Shown in pieces: positions 10,956 through 21,439 of a DNA stretch of 64,000 bases. The stretch comes from Prorocentrum cordatum (Eukaryota; Sar; Dinophyceae; Prorocentrales; Prorocentraceae). Under the pieces are notes generated by a model. It had not been told where the DNA came from and did no database searches. It saw only the letters and a program-made list of their open reading frames with translations. The DNA lies in the NCBI GenBank assembly GCA_963575745.1, contig CAUYUJ010001699.1:34020-98019 (forward strand), given 5' to 3'. Numbering within the stretch: position 1 is the stretch's first letter; every line of letters starts with the position of its first letter. The position numbers were made by a program, and so were the translations under genes.

Positions 10956-11350
10956 CTCTTTTTGCGGAGGCTCCTCCTTGGAGAGCCTCTTGGGTGCCTC
11001 ACGAAAGTGTTTAAGGGCTACTTGGAGCCTTCTGGAGGCCTCGTGGGTTCTTCCTGGGGGCCTCTGGGGGCTTCCTCGGGCCACCACTGGGTCACAATTT
11101 GGAATGCTTCGGGGGGCGTCTTGGGGCCATCTTTTTTTTTGTCGGGGGGGGGCCACCAAGCTACGCGGATGAAATTCCAGCAACTTTTGAACATTCCAGC
11201 AACAGATCCAATACCAGGCCGACCAGGACGACCAGGCCGACACCCGGCAGGCCGCTGACGCAGCATTGGATAAGCAATGTTGTGACTGTCGTGCTGGGAA
11301 CCCGCATGTACGTGCAAAGCGTAGACTCATGCAGTGTTCCCCGCCCCATT
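10956..11350. other. 3' flank of the retrogene
   Basis: CTTGGGGCC-type repeat at 10970-11160. A nine-T run at 11132-11140 would read as A9 on the minus strand, and could be the stub of a retrocopy poly(A) 210 bp past the stop codon; this is weak evidence. Confidence 0.35.
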
Positions 11351-12559
11351 TCACCACTCCACGGATGCAACGTACTCGCATGATAGTTGCTCCACCTTCT
11401 TCAATACTGAATCGAGCGCAATGGACCAATCCTGCTTGTGGCGTCCTCCACTAACAGAAACACTATACCCGCGTGCCCATATTTCACTTCGAACGCCAAT
11501 GGAAGACAGGACGAAATTTCCGCCATGCCGATAAAGGAATATACCATGTGGGGTGTATATACAAAGCACGAGATCATCGAACGAGGCAGGCTTGATGTTG
11601 CGAAACGTGACACTCCAGACACGTTTACGTGGATCCCAAACAAGTTGAGAACTCTTGCATTCAATTCGTCGGCCGTCCCGGCTCCAATCATATTCTGCCT
11701 GTCGAAGACTCCGACGAGCCCCGTTAGAACGAGCACCCACGACTGGATCCATCACAAGCGACCCCATATTCAAAATAGTGTCGACCAGTCGAGCAATGGC
11801 TTGTATCCGTTCGCCTCGCACTGCACCAGCCAGACTTGCAAGAGGCACGTCGTGATATGCTTCGTCCATTCGCACGGCATAAGGAGTTTGCCTAAAATTA
11901 GATAAGGCCCGGACCACGCTCGCGTGGTGGAGTGAGAATCGTGCCACTTGTCTGCATTGGTTACTCGGAGCATCCAGTCTACCAAGGACAGATTTTAGCG
12001 CGACGCGCCAGTCGCCCACTCCCCCAGGACCGTAAAAGCAAATGTGGCATCCCTCTGTCTCGGTGCGTGCGCCAGATGAGGAAATTCCCAAGCTAAGGTC
12101 GTGCTGGTACACGATCAGCTCCAAAGGCGTGTACAGCACTAGGAGTAGAATGTCAAAGGAACGAAACTTGACGGATTGAAATCGAAAACTCCATCTTCTT
12201 GCACCTCCGACCCAAGTGAACATTGAACTTTTACATTCAACCCTTCGCCCATTACAAAGCCAATCATACTCAGCTGTGCTCGCCGCTCGTCGCCTCCCGT
12301 CGCAACGCATGCCAGGCTCCGCATCAGTTACGTGTGCACCCTTCTCCCCAATTAACTCAGACGTGCGCACAATGCCGGTGAACAGATCGCCACGCAGCTT
12401 CGCATTCATGTTCGCGAAAGGTGCACCCTCGTAAACATCAGCGCGCCCTGCACTACCATTCACAATGCCATCAAAACGCGATGCAGGCAGAACTAGCGAT
12501 CGTATGTTGAAACACGGCGCATGCCTGCAACCAACAACGATATGCCTCCGCAATGACAT
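11351..12559 (-). CDS. Retrogene-type protein with two nuclease-like ECKSS modules (402 aa)
   Basis: An intronless, uninterrupted frame of ordinary composition, unlike its surroundings. It is built from two copies of one module at about residues 55-199 and 247-390 (period ~192). Each has a basic helix-like start (RGDLF.. / RGERI..), then EYDW, then GRR(V/I)ECKSS (residues 105-112 and 297-304), a W-rich strand (RRWSFRF / RVWSVTF), FD followed by a hydrophobic strand and YTP (residues 135-144 and 327-336), Y-x-H, and a final DW-x3-L-x2-VL helix. D followed by E-x-K inside beta-strand patterns resembles the PD-(D/E)xK nuclease fold (known family); a nuclease role is inference. The start is the first Met of the frame. 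A triple spliced-leader relict lies 157 bp upstream on the same strand, so this is probably a reinserted mRNA copy. Both modules keep their motifs, so decay is not evident. Confidence 0.72.
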   Translation of the reverse strand: MSLRRHIVVGCRHAPCFNIRSLVLPASRFDGIVNGSAGRADVYEGAPFANMNAKLRGDLFTGIVRTSELIGEKGAHVTDAEPGMRCDGRRRAASTAEYDWLCNGRRVECKSSMFTWVGGARRWSFRFQSVKFRSFDILLLVLYTPLELIVYQHDLSLGISSSGARTETEGCHICFYGPGGVGDWRVALKSVLGRLDAPSNQCRQVARFSLHHASVVRALSNFRQTPYAVRMDEAYHDVPLASLAGAVRGERIQAIARLVDTILNMGSLVMDPVVGARSNGARRSLRQAEYDWSRDGRRIECKSSQLVWDPRKRVWSVTFRNIKPASFDDLVLCIYTPHGIFLYRHGGNFVLSSIGVRSEIWARGYSVSVSGGRHKQDWSIALDSVLKKVEQLSCEYVASVEW

Positions 12560-12715
12560 AGAATCTTAAGACGACTCTCGGAATTGCATGATTCAACGCA
12601 GCTAGAATACAAGTCACACTGACTCGGGAAGATGGTGTCGCCCTGAATGGCTTCAGCCAGATGTGCTTAAGAGCTGCGGCAATTTGAGCCAAGGACGATT
12701 GGAACAATAGCAAAG
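12560..12715 (-). other. 5' untranslated region of the retrocopy
   Basis: Sequence between the triple leader and the first Met of the 402-residue frame. A further leader-like CCTTGGCTCAAAT lies near 12680-12695 on the minus strand and may be a fourth, decayed copy. Confidence 0.5.
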
Positions 12716-12766
12716 CTTGAACCAAAATGGCTTGAGCCAAAATGGCTTGAGCCAACATGGCTACGG
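12716..12766 (-). other. Triple relict dinoflagellate spliced leader
   Basis: On the minus strand: CCGTAGCCATGTTGGCTCAA, then GCCATTTTGGCTCAA and GCCATTTTGGTTCAAG, joined head to tail at the AAG junction. Each outer leader replaces the first six bases of the one before it. That is the pattern left when a retrocopied gene keeps its leader, gains a new one by trans-splicing and is retrocopied again. One T-to-G change in the outermost copy and one C-to-T in the innermost are visible. Confidence 0.95.
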
Positions 12767-13057
12767 AGGGGGCGTCTTGGGGCCATCTTGGGCTGTCATG
12801 AGGCTCTCTTCGGGCCATCTTGGGGCCCAGTTGGGCCGTCTTGGGGCTCTCTTGGACTGCCTGGAAGCCATTTTGGGTAGCTTGGGGGCGACGTTCTGGC
12901 CTCCTGGGCGGTCTCGGACGCCCAGCAGACCGAAGAACAGAGCAGACTCAAAATCTCACAAAAACCGTGGGAAAGCAATGTCCTCTTGCGCTTCGAATGC
13001 CTCTCAGGAAGCCTTCTTTGAATCGTCTTCGCCCGACTGGCGGGTGTCTGGGGCTTA
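12767..13057. repeat. CTTGGGGCCATCTTGG repeat array
   Basis: Loose array of CTTGGGGC / CATCTTGGG words to about 12910, the same low-complexity family as at 14430-15050, 39000-39300, 46440-46960 and 61540-62280. 12910-13057 is unremarkable. Confidence 0.7.
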
Positions 13058-13298
13058 GTGGGCCCTGGAAACGACAGGGCCGTTCTTTTACCGGTTCCGT
13101 TTTGCCGTTTTTGTTGAAGGTTCCGACGCCGTTTTTTTACCGGTTCCGTCGCCGTTTCTTGACCGGTTCCGGCTCCGGTTCCACTCCTGGAGCCGTTTTT
13201 TTGCCGTTTCCGGTCGCCGTTTTTTTGCCGTTCCCATTTTCAAAGGGACATTTTTTGGGAAACGGTGAAAAAACGGCCCTGCCGTTTCTGGGGCCCAC
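13058..13298. mobile_element. Foldback element G
   Basis: Ends are inverted: GTGGGCCCTGGAAACGACAG with GGGCCGTTCTTTTACC on the left, and AAAAAACGGCCCTGCCGTTT with CTGGGGCCCAC on the right. The interior has several CCGTTTTTTTACCGGTTCCG-type direct repeats. No target-site duplication was found. Confidence 0.6.
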
Positions 13299-14429
13299 AG
13301 AGGTCTGGGGCCTCCTGGGGCTCTCGCGGGGCCGCGGGGCCGGTCGGCCGCCGCCCTCCGGGAATCCAGTGGGGTCCAGCGCCTGGGCCCAGCAGGAGCC
13401 TCCCAGGAGCCCCGGACAGCCCGGGGGGGGCCTGCTGCAGGGGCGTCCCAGGGGGCCCCCCCGGGCCACAGATCCGGGGGTCCCGTTTTTTGAAGGAAGA
13501 AAAAACGACCCTCTGGTTCACAAGTGCGCGGTCTGTAAACCCCCTGGGAACCCCCAAAGCCTAGAGCCGCCAGGACGCGGCACATCACGCAGGGTTTGCC
13601 CTGTCAGCCCACAGGAGTGTCAGCGCACAGCGCCTCGTAAACCAGGGTAGGGGCGTTTTTCCTGCCCTTGAGTTTTGGGACGAACGAACTTACAAACGAA
13701 CGAACGCCAGAGACGTGCGTGCTCCGCTGGGGAGCTCGCCCGTGCCCATCAGGGCATGGCGTGGAGGCCGCGGCCTCGACCGGAAGATCAGCGAGTCAAA
13801 CTTGTGAAACGTGCGCCCGCTCAGATGATGCCCACCACTCTGTGCACACAGCGGCCTGGATCCATCGTAGGTTGTTCGTGTTGTTGTGCTCGTAATGTCT
13901 AAGTTGGGTGGCCAGCCCGGCGACTGGCGGCAGCCCGCGACGAGCAGCTCCTGGCCGACTGGCTGGCTCGCCGCCCGCCGCAGCCGCAGGCCAGCGAGGC
14001 CGCCCCCGCGGCCGACCGCATGGCCGCCTTGCGGGCCCGGATTGCCGCGAAGGAGAGGCGCGCCGAAGCGGCGGCAGTCTCACCAGGGTGCCACACCTGA
14101 GCCGTGTGGCGTGCTCGTGAATCCAGGCCACGGCAGCGCCCTCGGTGGGGCCGCAGCGCGCGCTGTCTGTTGCGCCCTTGACCAAAAAAGGTGGCTGCCC
14201 GTTTTGGGGGGGGGAGGGGGGGGTTTTCCCAACCCCCTGGATTGCATAAACAGTTCCAAAAAAAAAGAGGAGCACGCCACCGCGCCGCGAGGCGGGACGT
14301 CGAGTTGTCTCTTGGTCCTCATGTGTCCTCTGTTCTCTGCACCCAGGATTGTAATATTCTAAGGGCTGGGGCCCGAAATTCTCAGATTTCCTGGGCGTTC
14401 CCGCGCGATTTTGGGCTGCCTCGCATGAC
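13299..14429. other. No gene seen
   Basis: GC-rich unique sequence with open frames in several phases. 13667-13705 has ACGAACGAAC repeats and 14200-14265 has a G run and an A run. No protein family recognised. Confidence 0.45.
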
Positions 14430-15050
14430 TTTTCCAGAAGCCAGAGGACCCCAAGTCGGGCCAAGAGAACCCCAGAAAGCGCTCTAGAGGGTCCAAGAGG
14501 CCTCCAAGACAGCACAAGAGCGCTCGAAGACGCCCAAGATTGCCCCAAGACGGCCCAAGAGGCCCCAAAGAAGCCCCAAGAGCGCTCCAAGAGGACCCCC
14601 GAGAGGGCCAAAAGAGGCAAAAAGCAGTGATTGTCCTTGTGTTATTCGATGCGTTTCGCGTTCTCGCGTTTTCGGGCTTCCGACGCTCCAAGATGGCCCC
14701 AGAGGCCCCCAAGACCGCCCCAAGACGGCCGAAGAGGCTCCGAAGAGGGCCCCAAGACGGTCCAAGAGGACCAAGAGTTGCCCAAGATCACCGAAGAGGG
14801 GCCAAAAACGAACCCAAAAGGGGCCCAAGAGGGGGAACAAGAACCGACAATTCGAGCTTTCAGCCCCATGAGGCCCCCAGGAGGCCGCAAGAGGCCCCCA
14901 AGAGAGCCCCAGAGGCCCCCTAGAGGCCCCACGAAACCCCCAAGAGGCCCAAAAAGAGGACCCAAAAGGCCCCCCAAACGGCCCCCAAGAGGTCTCGAAA
15001 CTGCCTCCAAGAGGCCCCCGAGAGGCAGGCATCCCACGATATCCGAACGA
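14430..15050. repeat. CCCAAGAGGCCCC repeat array
   Basis: About 600 bp of CCAAGAGGCCCCCAAGA-type words, opposite in orientation to the CTTGGGG arrays at 12.8 and 61.5 kb. Around 14630-14700 it is interrupted by a more unique segment (TTCGCGTTCTCGCGTTTTCG) resembling ones embedded in the arrays at 46.6 and 62.0 kb. Confidence 0.85.
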
Positions 15051-15180
15051 ACATCCCAAAGGCCTCCAACCCACAACCCAGGCACGGTGGCGGGATGGGC
15101 CGAAGGCCACTGGACACACATATTACCTATACGACCACCCTGCGGGTGATAAGGAGGTGAGGGGGGAGGGGGAACCAACG

Positions 15181-15520
15181 TCTCACTCAATCGATCTCGC
15201 TATCGATCTCACAATCGATCTCACAGTCGATCTCACTATCGATATCACTATCGATCTCGCTATCGATCTCACTATCGATCTCACAATCGATCTCACAATC
15301 GATCTCACATTCGGTCTCACATTCGGTCTCACTGTCGATCTTACTATCGATCTCACAATCGATCTCACAGTCGATCTCACATTCGGTCTCAAATTCGGTC
15401 TCACTATCGATCTCACGATCGATCTCACAATCGATCTCACAATCGATCTCACATTCGGTTTCACATTCGGTCTCACTATCGATCTCACAATCGATCTCAT
15501 TATCGATTTTCACTCGGCAA
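15181..15520. repeat. 12-bp ATCGATCTCACA minisatellite
   Basis: About 28 units of ATCGATCTCAC(A/T) with GTCGATCTCAC and ATTCGGTCTCAC variants, phase kept at 12 bp. It continues at 15568-15677 after a short CAT insertion. The repeating Ile-Asp-Leu-Thr frame is a by-product. Confidence 0.95.
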
Positions 15521-15713
15521 TTTTCACTCGGCACCATCATCATCATAATCATCATTACCATTATCATCTCACAATCGATCTGACTATCGATCTCACAATC
15601 GATTTCACCATCGATCTCACAATCGATCTCAAATTCGGTCTCACTATGGATGTCACAATCGATCTCACAATCGACGTCATCATCATCATCATCAGCATCA
15701 TCAACAACACCAA

Positions 15714-15795
<82 letters not shown>

Positions 15796-15862
15796 GCCAT
15801 CATCACCATCATCATCATCATCATCATCACCATCATCATCATAATCATCCACATCATCATCG
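15521..15862. repeat. CAT array 2 mixed with the 12-bp minisatellite
   Basis: CAT/ATC repeats at 15535-15567 and 15678-15862 flank nine more 12-bp units. CAT lies on the plus strand. Confidence 0.92.
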
Positions 15863-16163
15863 GGACACCGACGGGACTCCGACGGGACACCAGCGGGACA
15901 CCGGCGGGACACCGCGCGCCACCGGCCACCCGGAAGAGACACATTTGGTCCGGCCGCGCCTCAGCCACAGGGACACCGACGGGACACTGGCGGGACACCG
16001 GCGGGACACCGCGCGCCACCGGCCGCCCGCAGGAGACACATTTGGTCCGGCCGCGCCTCAGCCACAAGGACACCGACGGGACACCAGCGGGACACCGGCG
16101 GGACACCGCGCGCCACCGGCCGCCCGGAAGAGACACATTTGGTCCGGCCGCGCCTCAGCCACA
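15863..16163. repeat. 97-bp tandem repeat, three units
   Basis: Units start near 15863, 15970 and 16067 and share GGACACCGACGGGACAC and GAGACACATTTGGTCCGGCC. The first unit is about 10 bp longer because of one extra internal GGGACACC-type subrepeat. The units are nearly identical, so the duplication is recent. Confidence 0.95.
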
Positions 16164-16435
16164 GGAGACTTTCCTCTCACCCGCCCACGCAGCTTCGCCT
16201 CGCCCGCGCGCACGGCACGCACGAACACGAAACCGAAATCGATTTCCCGGTAGGGGGGCTCTCCGTTCCATTTCGATCTCAACCCCTCACCTCCGATACC
16301 TCGCATCGTTCGGCCTCTGTGGAAAATATGTTCCAGGGGGGACGGCTACCAAAATATTACCTGGCGACGAATTAATGATAGTCAGGATCTGGGGGAAGAG
16401 GGGGAGGGGGTCATCACGCTTTAACAGGTCTTGAA
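16164..16435. other. No gene seen
   Basis: Unique sequence with no recognisable coding region. Confidence 0.45.
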
Positions 16436-16597
16436 CATTACGTACACCACACATACTGCACCACATGCTTTGCGCCACATACCTTACACCACACAGATTC
16501 CCACTCAGAGCCTGCACCACATAGCTTACACCACATAGCGTGCGCCCCGAAGCGTACGCCACGTAGCTTGCACCGCATCGAGTGCACACCCACAATT
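16436..16597. repeat. 15-bp CACCACATAGCTTAC satellite (reverse orientation)
   Basis: About ten diverged units of ACACCACATAGCTTG. The reverse complement (GTAAGCTATGTGGTG) is the unit of the array at 40785-41170, so one satellite family occurs twice in opposite orientations. Confidence 0.85.
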
Positions 16598-16768
16598 GAA
16601 GGGGCCTTGGGACACACAAATGAATACACACAAATAAAAGGACTCCCCATATTTTCCCATACTTTCCATATTTTCTAGGTTTTTGTCTTCCCCACCACTT
16701 CCCATAGTTTCCCATATTTTCCTGGGGTTCGAAGATTAATTGTGTCTGTGTGTGTTTTCCCCTCCTGA
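16598..16768 (+). repeat. Dispersed repeat I copy 1
   Basis: About 170 bp starting GAAGGGGCC..GGGACACACAAAT, with an AT-rich middle (CCCATATTTTCC words) and ending TGTGTCTGTGTGTGTTTTCC. Copies in the same orientation lie at 42789-42950 and 44227-44380. The ends are weakly inverted (GGGGACACAAAT against TGTGTTTTTGTCCCC). Each copy ends next to CCCCTCCTGA or similar. Confidence 0.85.
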
Positions 16769-17159
16769 ACAATACAGCACAACAGCTTGCTGCTTGGGGC
16801 CCACGCCGGCACGGACGCTGCACATATATTGTAGAGCAGCGTGCGACCGCCGGCCCGGCTGCGGCACAACAGCTGCCAGAGGGCGGGGGGCTGGAGGAGG
16901 AGGAGGAGGAGGAGGAGGAGGAGGAGGAGCGAGGAGGAGAAGGAGCGAGGAGCGAGGAGGAGGAGGAGGAACAGGAGGAGGGGGAGGAGGAGGAGAAGGG
17001 GGAGGGGGAGGAGGAGGAGGAGGATGCGCAGCCACGCGCGGGGAAAGGGGGCACCGCGTGCAGGGCGGGGATGGGGCGGTCCCCCGCCCCGGGGGAGGGA
17101 GCGCCCCTCCGCGGGAGAAGCCTTCGGCTCCAGAGCGTCGGCGTCGTCGTCGTGGTCGT
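16769..17159. other. No gene; (GAG)n tract
   Basis: 16895-17035 is GAG/GGA microsatellite with GGGGAG interruptions. The rest is GC-rich unique DNA. Confidence 0.6.
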
Positions 17160-17594
17160 CGTCGTCGCCGTCCCCCCTTCGGGATCGGCGGCAGCGGCCA
17201 TGGGGCCTTCGCAGTATATAAGCGTGGGGGGGATCGCGTGCAGGGCAGGGGTGGGGCGGTCCTGCGCGGGCAAAGGGGGCGTTAGATCGCACGGGACGCG
17301 GCTTCGACGCGCACGATGAAGGGGGGGAACAGAACGGAATGTCGGGCGGGGCGGCATGCAGGGGCTCCAGAGCTCGGCGTTTCGTGCGTCGTCGTCGCCG
17401 TCCCCCCTTCGGGATCGGCGGCAGCGGCCATGGGGCCTTCGCAGTATATAAGCGTGGGGGGGATCGCGTGCAGGGCAGGGGTGGGGCGGTCCTGCGCGGG
17501 CAAAGGGGGCGTTAGATCGCACGGGACGCGGCTTCGACGCGCACGATGAAGGGGGGGAACAGAACGGAATGTCGGGCGGGGCGGCATGCAGGGG
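17160..17594 (+). repeat. 230-bp tandem duplication carrying TATATAAG
   Basis: The segment from GTCCCCCCTTCGGGATCGGC to GCGGGGCGGCATGCAGGGG occurs twice with a 230-bp step (TCCCCCCTTC at 17171 and 17401); the copies appear identical over about 195 bp. Each has CGCAGTATATAAGCG, a good TATA-like word (17212-17226 and 17442-17456). No gene can be shown downstream, and dinoflagellate promoters typically lack TATA boxes, so promoter function is not claimed. Confidence 0.9.
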
Positions 17595-17714
17595 TGCTCG
17601 TTTGTGCACTGTTGTTTCATGTTCGACATGCCCGCGCGGACAATGTTAGATGTTCGACTGCTCCGAGCATGGTTGATCTGGGAGGGGCAGCACATTTAGT
17701 CAATATCAATGTCA
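17595..17714. other. No gene seen
   Basis: Short unique spacer between the duplication and CAT array 3. Confidence 0.5.
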
Positions 17715-18540
17715 CTGATCATCATCATCATCATCAGCAGCAGCATCATCATCATCATCATCATCAGCATCATCATCATCATCAGCATCATCATCAGCAT
17801 TATCATCATCATCATTATCAGCAGCAGCATCATCATCATCATCATCAGCATCAGCATCAACATTAGCATCAGCAGCATCTTCACCATCATCATCATCATC
17901 ACTTGCAGCAGCAGCAACCTACTCACCATCAGCATCAGCATCATCATATCATCATAATCACCATCATCAACAACAGCAGCATCATCGTCGTCATCATCGT
18001 CGTCGTCACCACCGCCACCACCATCACCCTCATCCTCATTATCATCCTCCACGTCAACGTCATCCTCGTTGTCATCATCATCATCATCATCATCATCACC
18101 ATCATCAGCAGCAGCATAAGCATCAGCATCAGCATCATCATCATCAGCATCAGCATCAGCATCAGCAGCATATTCACCATCATCACCACCACCACCATCA
18201 CCACCACCACCATCATCATCATCATCAGCAGCATCATCGTCATCATCAGCATCATCATCGTCATCAGCATCACCAGAATCACCATCATCAGCATCATCAG
18301 CATGAGCATCATCATCATCAGCAGCAGCACCATCATCAGTATCAGTTTCATAACAACCATCAGCATCATCATCATCAGCATCATCATCAGCGTCGTCATC
18401 ATCATCAGCATCGGCATCAGCATTAGCGGCATCATCATCATCAGCATCAGCAGCATCCTTATCAGAGTCGTCATCACCATCGTCATCGTCACCATCACCA
18501 TCATCATCAGCAGCATCGTCATCGTCAGCATCATCATCAC

Positions 18541-18575
<35 letters not shown>

Positions 18576-18597
18576 GCATCATCATAAGCAGCATCAG

Positions 18598-18635
<38 letters not shown>

Positions 18636-18639
18636 GCAC

Positions 18640-18703
<64 letters not shown>

Positions 18704-18733
18704 TTCATCTTCATCTTCATCAGCAACATGCCG

Positions 18734-18765
<32 letters not shown>

Positions 18766-19184
18766 GTCATCGTCATCGTCATCGTCGCCGTCGTTATCGT
18801 CATCATCCGCATCATCATTCTCATAATCGTCAGCATCATCAGCATCATCGTCATCATCCTCGTCATCAACATCATTATCATCATCAGCAACATCATCATC
18901 AACACCGTCATCATCGTCATCGTCAGCATCATCAGCAGCATCATCAGCATCATCATATTCGTTATCGTCACTATGATAATCAACACAGCCACCGCCACTT
19001 TCATCACCATTACCATTATCATCATCAGCATCATCAGCATCATCAGTATCGTCGTCATCACCACCACCATCATCATCAGCATCATCAGCATCACCATCAT
19101 CATCAGCACCATCATCAGCATCATCAGCATCACCAATGTCATAACCGTCATCACAATCGTCATCATCACTATCACCATTATCAG

Positions 19185-19262
<78 letters not shown>

Positions 19263-19612
19263 TACCACCACCACCATCATCATCGTAATTAGCATCATAA
19301 ACATCATAAGCATCGTCATCATCAGCATCAGCATCAGCATCAGCCTCAGCAGCATCGTCGCCAAGATCAACATCAGCATCATCAGCATGACCAGTTCCAT
19401 CATCAACATCGTCATCATCATCAGCATCGTGATCATCATCATCATCAGCACCATCATCATCATCAGCATTACCATCGTCGTCATCATCAGCAGCAACATC
19501 ACCGTCATCATCATCGTAACAACCATCACAAGCGCCATCATCATCAGCATCATGATAGTCATCATCACCTTCATCATCGTCGTCGTCATCGTCATCGTCA
19601 TCGTCATCATCG

Positions 19613-19644
<32 letters not shown>

Positions 19645-19790
19645 GTCATCATCAGCATCATCAGCAGCATCATATTCGTCGTCATGATCATCATCATCAT
19701 CGACAGCACCAGCATCATGATCAGCGACATCATCGTTGTCGTCGTCACCATCAATGCCATCATTCTCAGTTCGCCTCAATCGTGCATACA
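17715..19790. repeat. CAT trinucleotide array 3 (2.1 kb)
   Basis: The longest array. Almost every triplet is CAT or a one-base variant (CAG, CGT, CAC), and phase changes are rare. It yields minus-strand frames of several hundred Asp or Met codons, which I reject as genes. Confidence 0.98.
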
Positions 19791-19961
19791 ATACCTGACG
19801 TGTTGCAAACTGCAGAACTGCTAGCTGCATGTGCAGATCAGAGTGAGGAGGCCGAACGGATACTCACTGTCCCTGGGTGCGTGGCTGAAATGGGTTCCGC
19901 GGTGCAAATTGTTGTTGCGTTGTTGATATGTGTTGTTGTTGCCGTCCCACCGGCGACTCGG
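19791..19961. other. No gene seen
   Basis: Unique spacer with GTTGTTGTTG near 19910-19945. Confidence 0.45.
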
Positions 19962-20090
19962 CCCGCGACCCACTCGCGACCCACCCGCGACCCACCCGCG
20001 ACCCACTCGCGACCCACCTGCGACCCACCCGCGACCCACCCTCGACCCACCCGCAACCCACCCGCGACCCGCCACACGACCCCCCCCCGC
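19962..20090. repeat. 10-bp GCGACCCACC minisatellite
   Basis: About 12 units of (C/G)CGACCCACC with single-base variants. Confidence 0.92.
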
Positions 20091-20784
20091 GCCAGCCCCC
20101 CACTCTTATCCGCAACTGGACTCTTATCCGCGAGAAGCGATGACCAAAGTCGCTTCACTGGAGGACGTGAATCATGCAAGTTTGCACCCTGATCCCGTCC
20201 CCTGCGAACCCACTGGACGCCCCCACGCTGCCGTTGCCTCTTTCGCCTTTCAGGATCCACGCGGAGCTCGAAGAGCACCCGGTGGTAGGCGCCGTCGCCT
20301 GCGAGGCAGTAGCGCGCTGCTCCGTGCTGCCGCTGCTGCCAGCGCTGACGCTGCCGCTGCAGCCGCTGCCAACTGAATGCAGGGCGCACGGTCGACGTGG
20401 CCGAACGATCATCACTGCATACAGCCCTCTAGGCGCGCGCGGACGAGTCGCGGCCTCGCCTGAGGGCGGCCAGACAAGCACAGCCGAAGAATCACGGCAT
20501 GGCCAGATGAGATGGCCGTGCGCGTCTCCGACTGCGTGCGGCGTGCACTTCCCTGACGTGCTGGAACCCCCACCCTGGCGTCTCGGCTTCCGCCGGATGA
20601 TTCGGCCGTGCAGCGGGCTGGCGCGAGCGACCCCGGCCTGCGCCCTGGCAGGCTCGAACCGCCCGACGCCCCACGTCCCGAGCGCTGTCCGGCCGTGGCC
20701 TCCCCCGCCTCGGAGAGCCTCCGCCGGCCGCCGACGGGCAGGCACGAAGAAACGGCTGCATGCAGAAGCGATAGTCCTTCTGCA
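20091..20784. other. GC-rich unique DNA, no supported gene
   Basis: Both strands carry open frames that continue into the neighbouring tandem repeat. None has a recognisable domain. Confidence 0.4.
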
Positions 20785-21290
20785 AACTGAACCAGACTCG
20801 CGCCCACGAGGACACAATCCCTTAAAAATGACACAGGAACCGCGCTCCCCAAGGCACAGTCCCGTGCAAATGACGCCAGACGCGATCCCCAAGCCAGAAC
20901 CACTCGCAAATGATGCGAGAATCGCCCTCCCCAGTGCACAACCCCTTACAGTGCTCAAAAGGCCAACGCTCCCCAAGCCACAACCACTCGTACATTGCAC
21001 AGCTTCGCGCTCCCGAAACCAATCCCCTGGCCACTTACACAAGACTCGCGCTTCCCTGGCCACAATCCTTGGCAACGTACGCCAAAGATTGGACTCGGGC
21101 TGCCCAAGCCACACGTTTAAGTTACACCAGACTCGCGGACTCGCGCCCACGAGGTCACACACTCCCTTCACTGCGACTCCTGACGAGAACTCTCCCGAGT
21201 GGATTACAGGATGCTCGCGCTCCCCTCGCCACACTCCCTTGAGAATTGAACCAAATTCGTGCTCCTGAAACCACAATACCACAATACCTG
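20785..21290. repeat. ~42-bp tandem repeat, about 12 diverged units
   Basis: Units combine an ACCAGACTCGCGCTCCCCAA-type word with a CCACAATCCCTTACAAAT-type word. Spacing varies by a few bases and divergence is considerable. Confidence 0.8.
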
Positions 21291-21299
21291 ATAAGCTCA

Positions 21300-21357
21300 G
21301 GGCCCTACCCCCCACGATTTCTGAGGGGGAGGGTGGGGTTCACTTCGCTCGAGCGAC
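21300..21357. mobile_element. MITE-A half copy
   Basis: GGGCCCTACCCCCCACGATT followed by TCTGAGGGGGAGGGTGGGGT and TCACTTCGCTCGAGCGA matches the left arm and centre of MITE-A. The right arm and outer tip are missing. Confidence 0.85.
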
Positions 21358-21439
21358 GACTTCAACGACGTCCTCCTCCTCTGGGCATCTTTCAGGAAAG
21401 ATGAAGGAAGCACAAGTGGAAGAGCGAGGGAGCAGTGGA
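21358..21439. other. No gene seen
   Basis: Short unique spacer. Confidence 0.4.

Noticed and set aside
17212-17226. Promoter call for TATATAAG
   Set aside because: No gene can be shown downstream and the copies lie in a tandem duplication next to simple repeat; kept only as an observation.
17944-19830. Minus-strand frame of over 600 codons made of poly-Asp and poly-Met, and similar frames in the other CAT arrays
   Set aside because: They are translations of trinucleotide repeats. Asp, Met and Ile/Ser runs appear in whichever phase is read, and flanks show no conserved domain.
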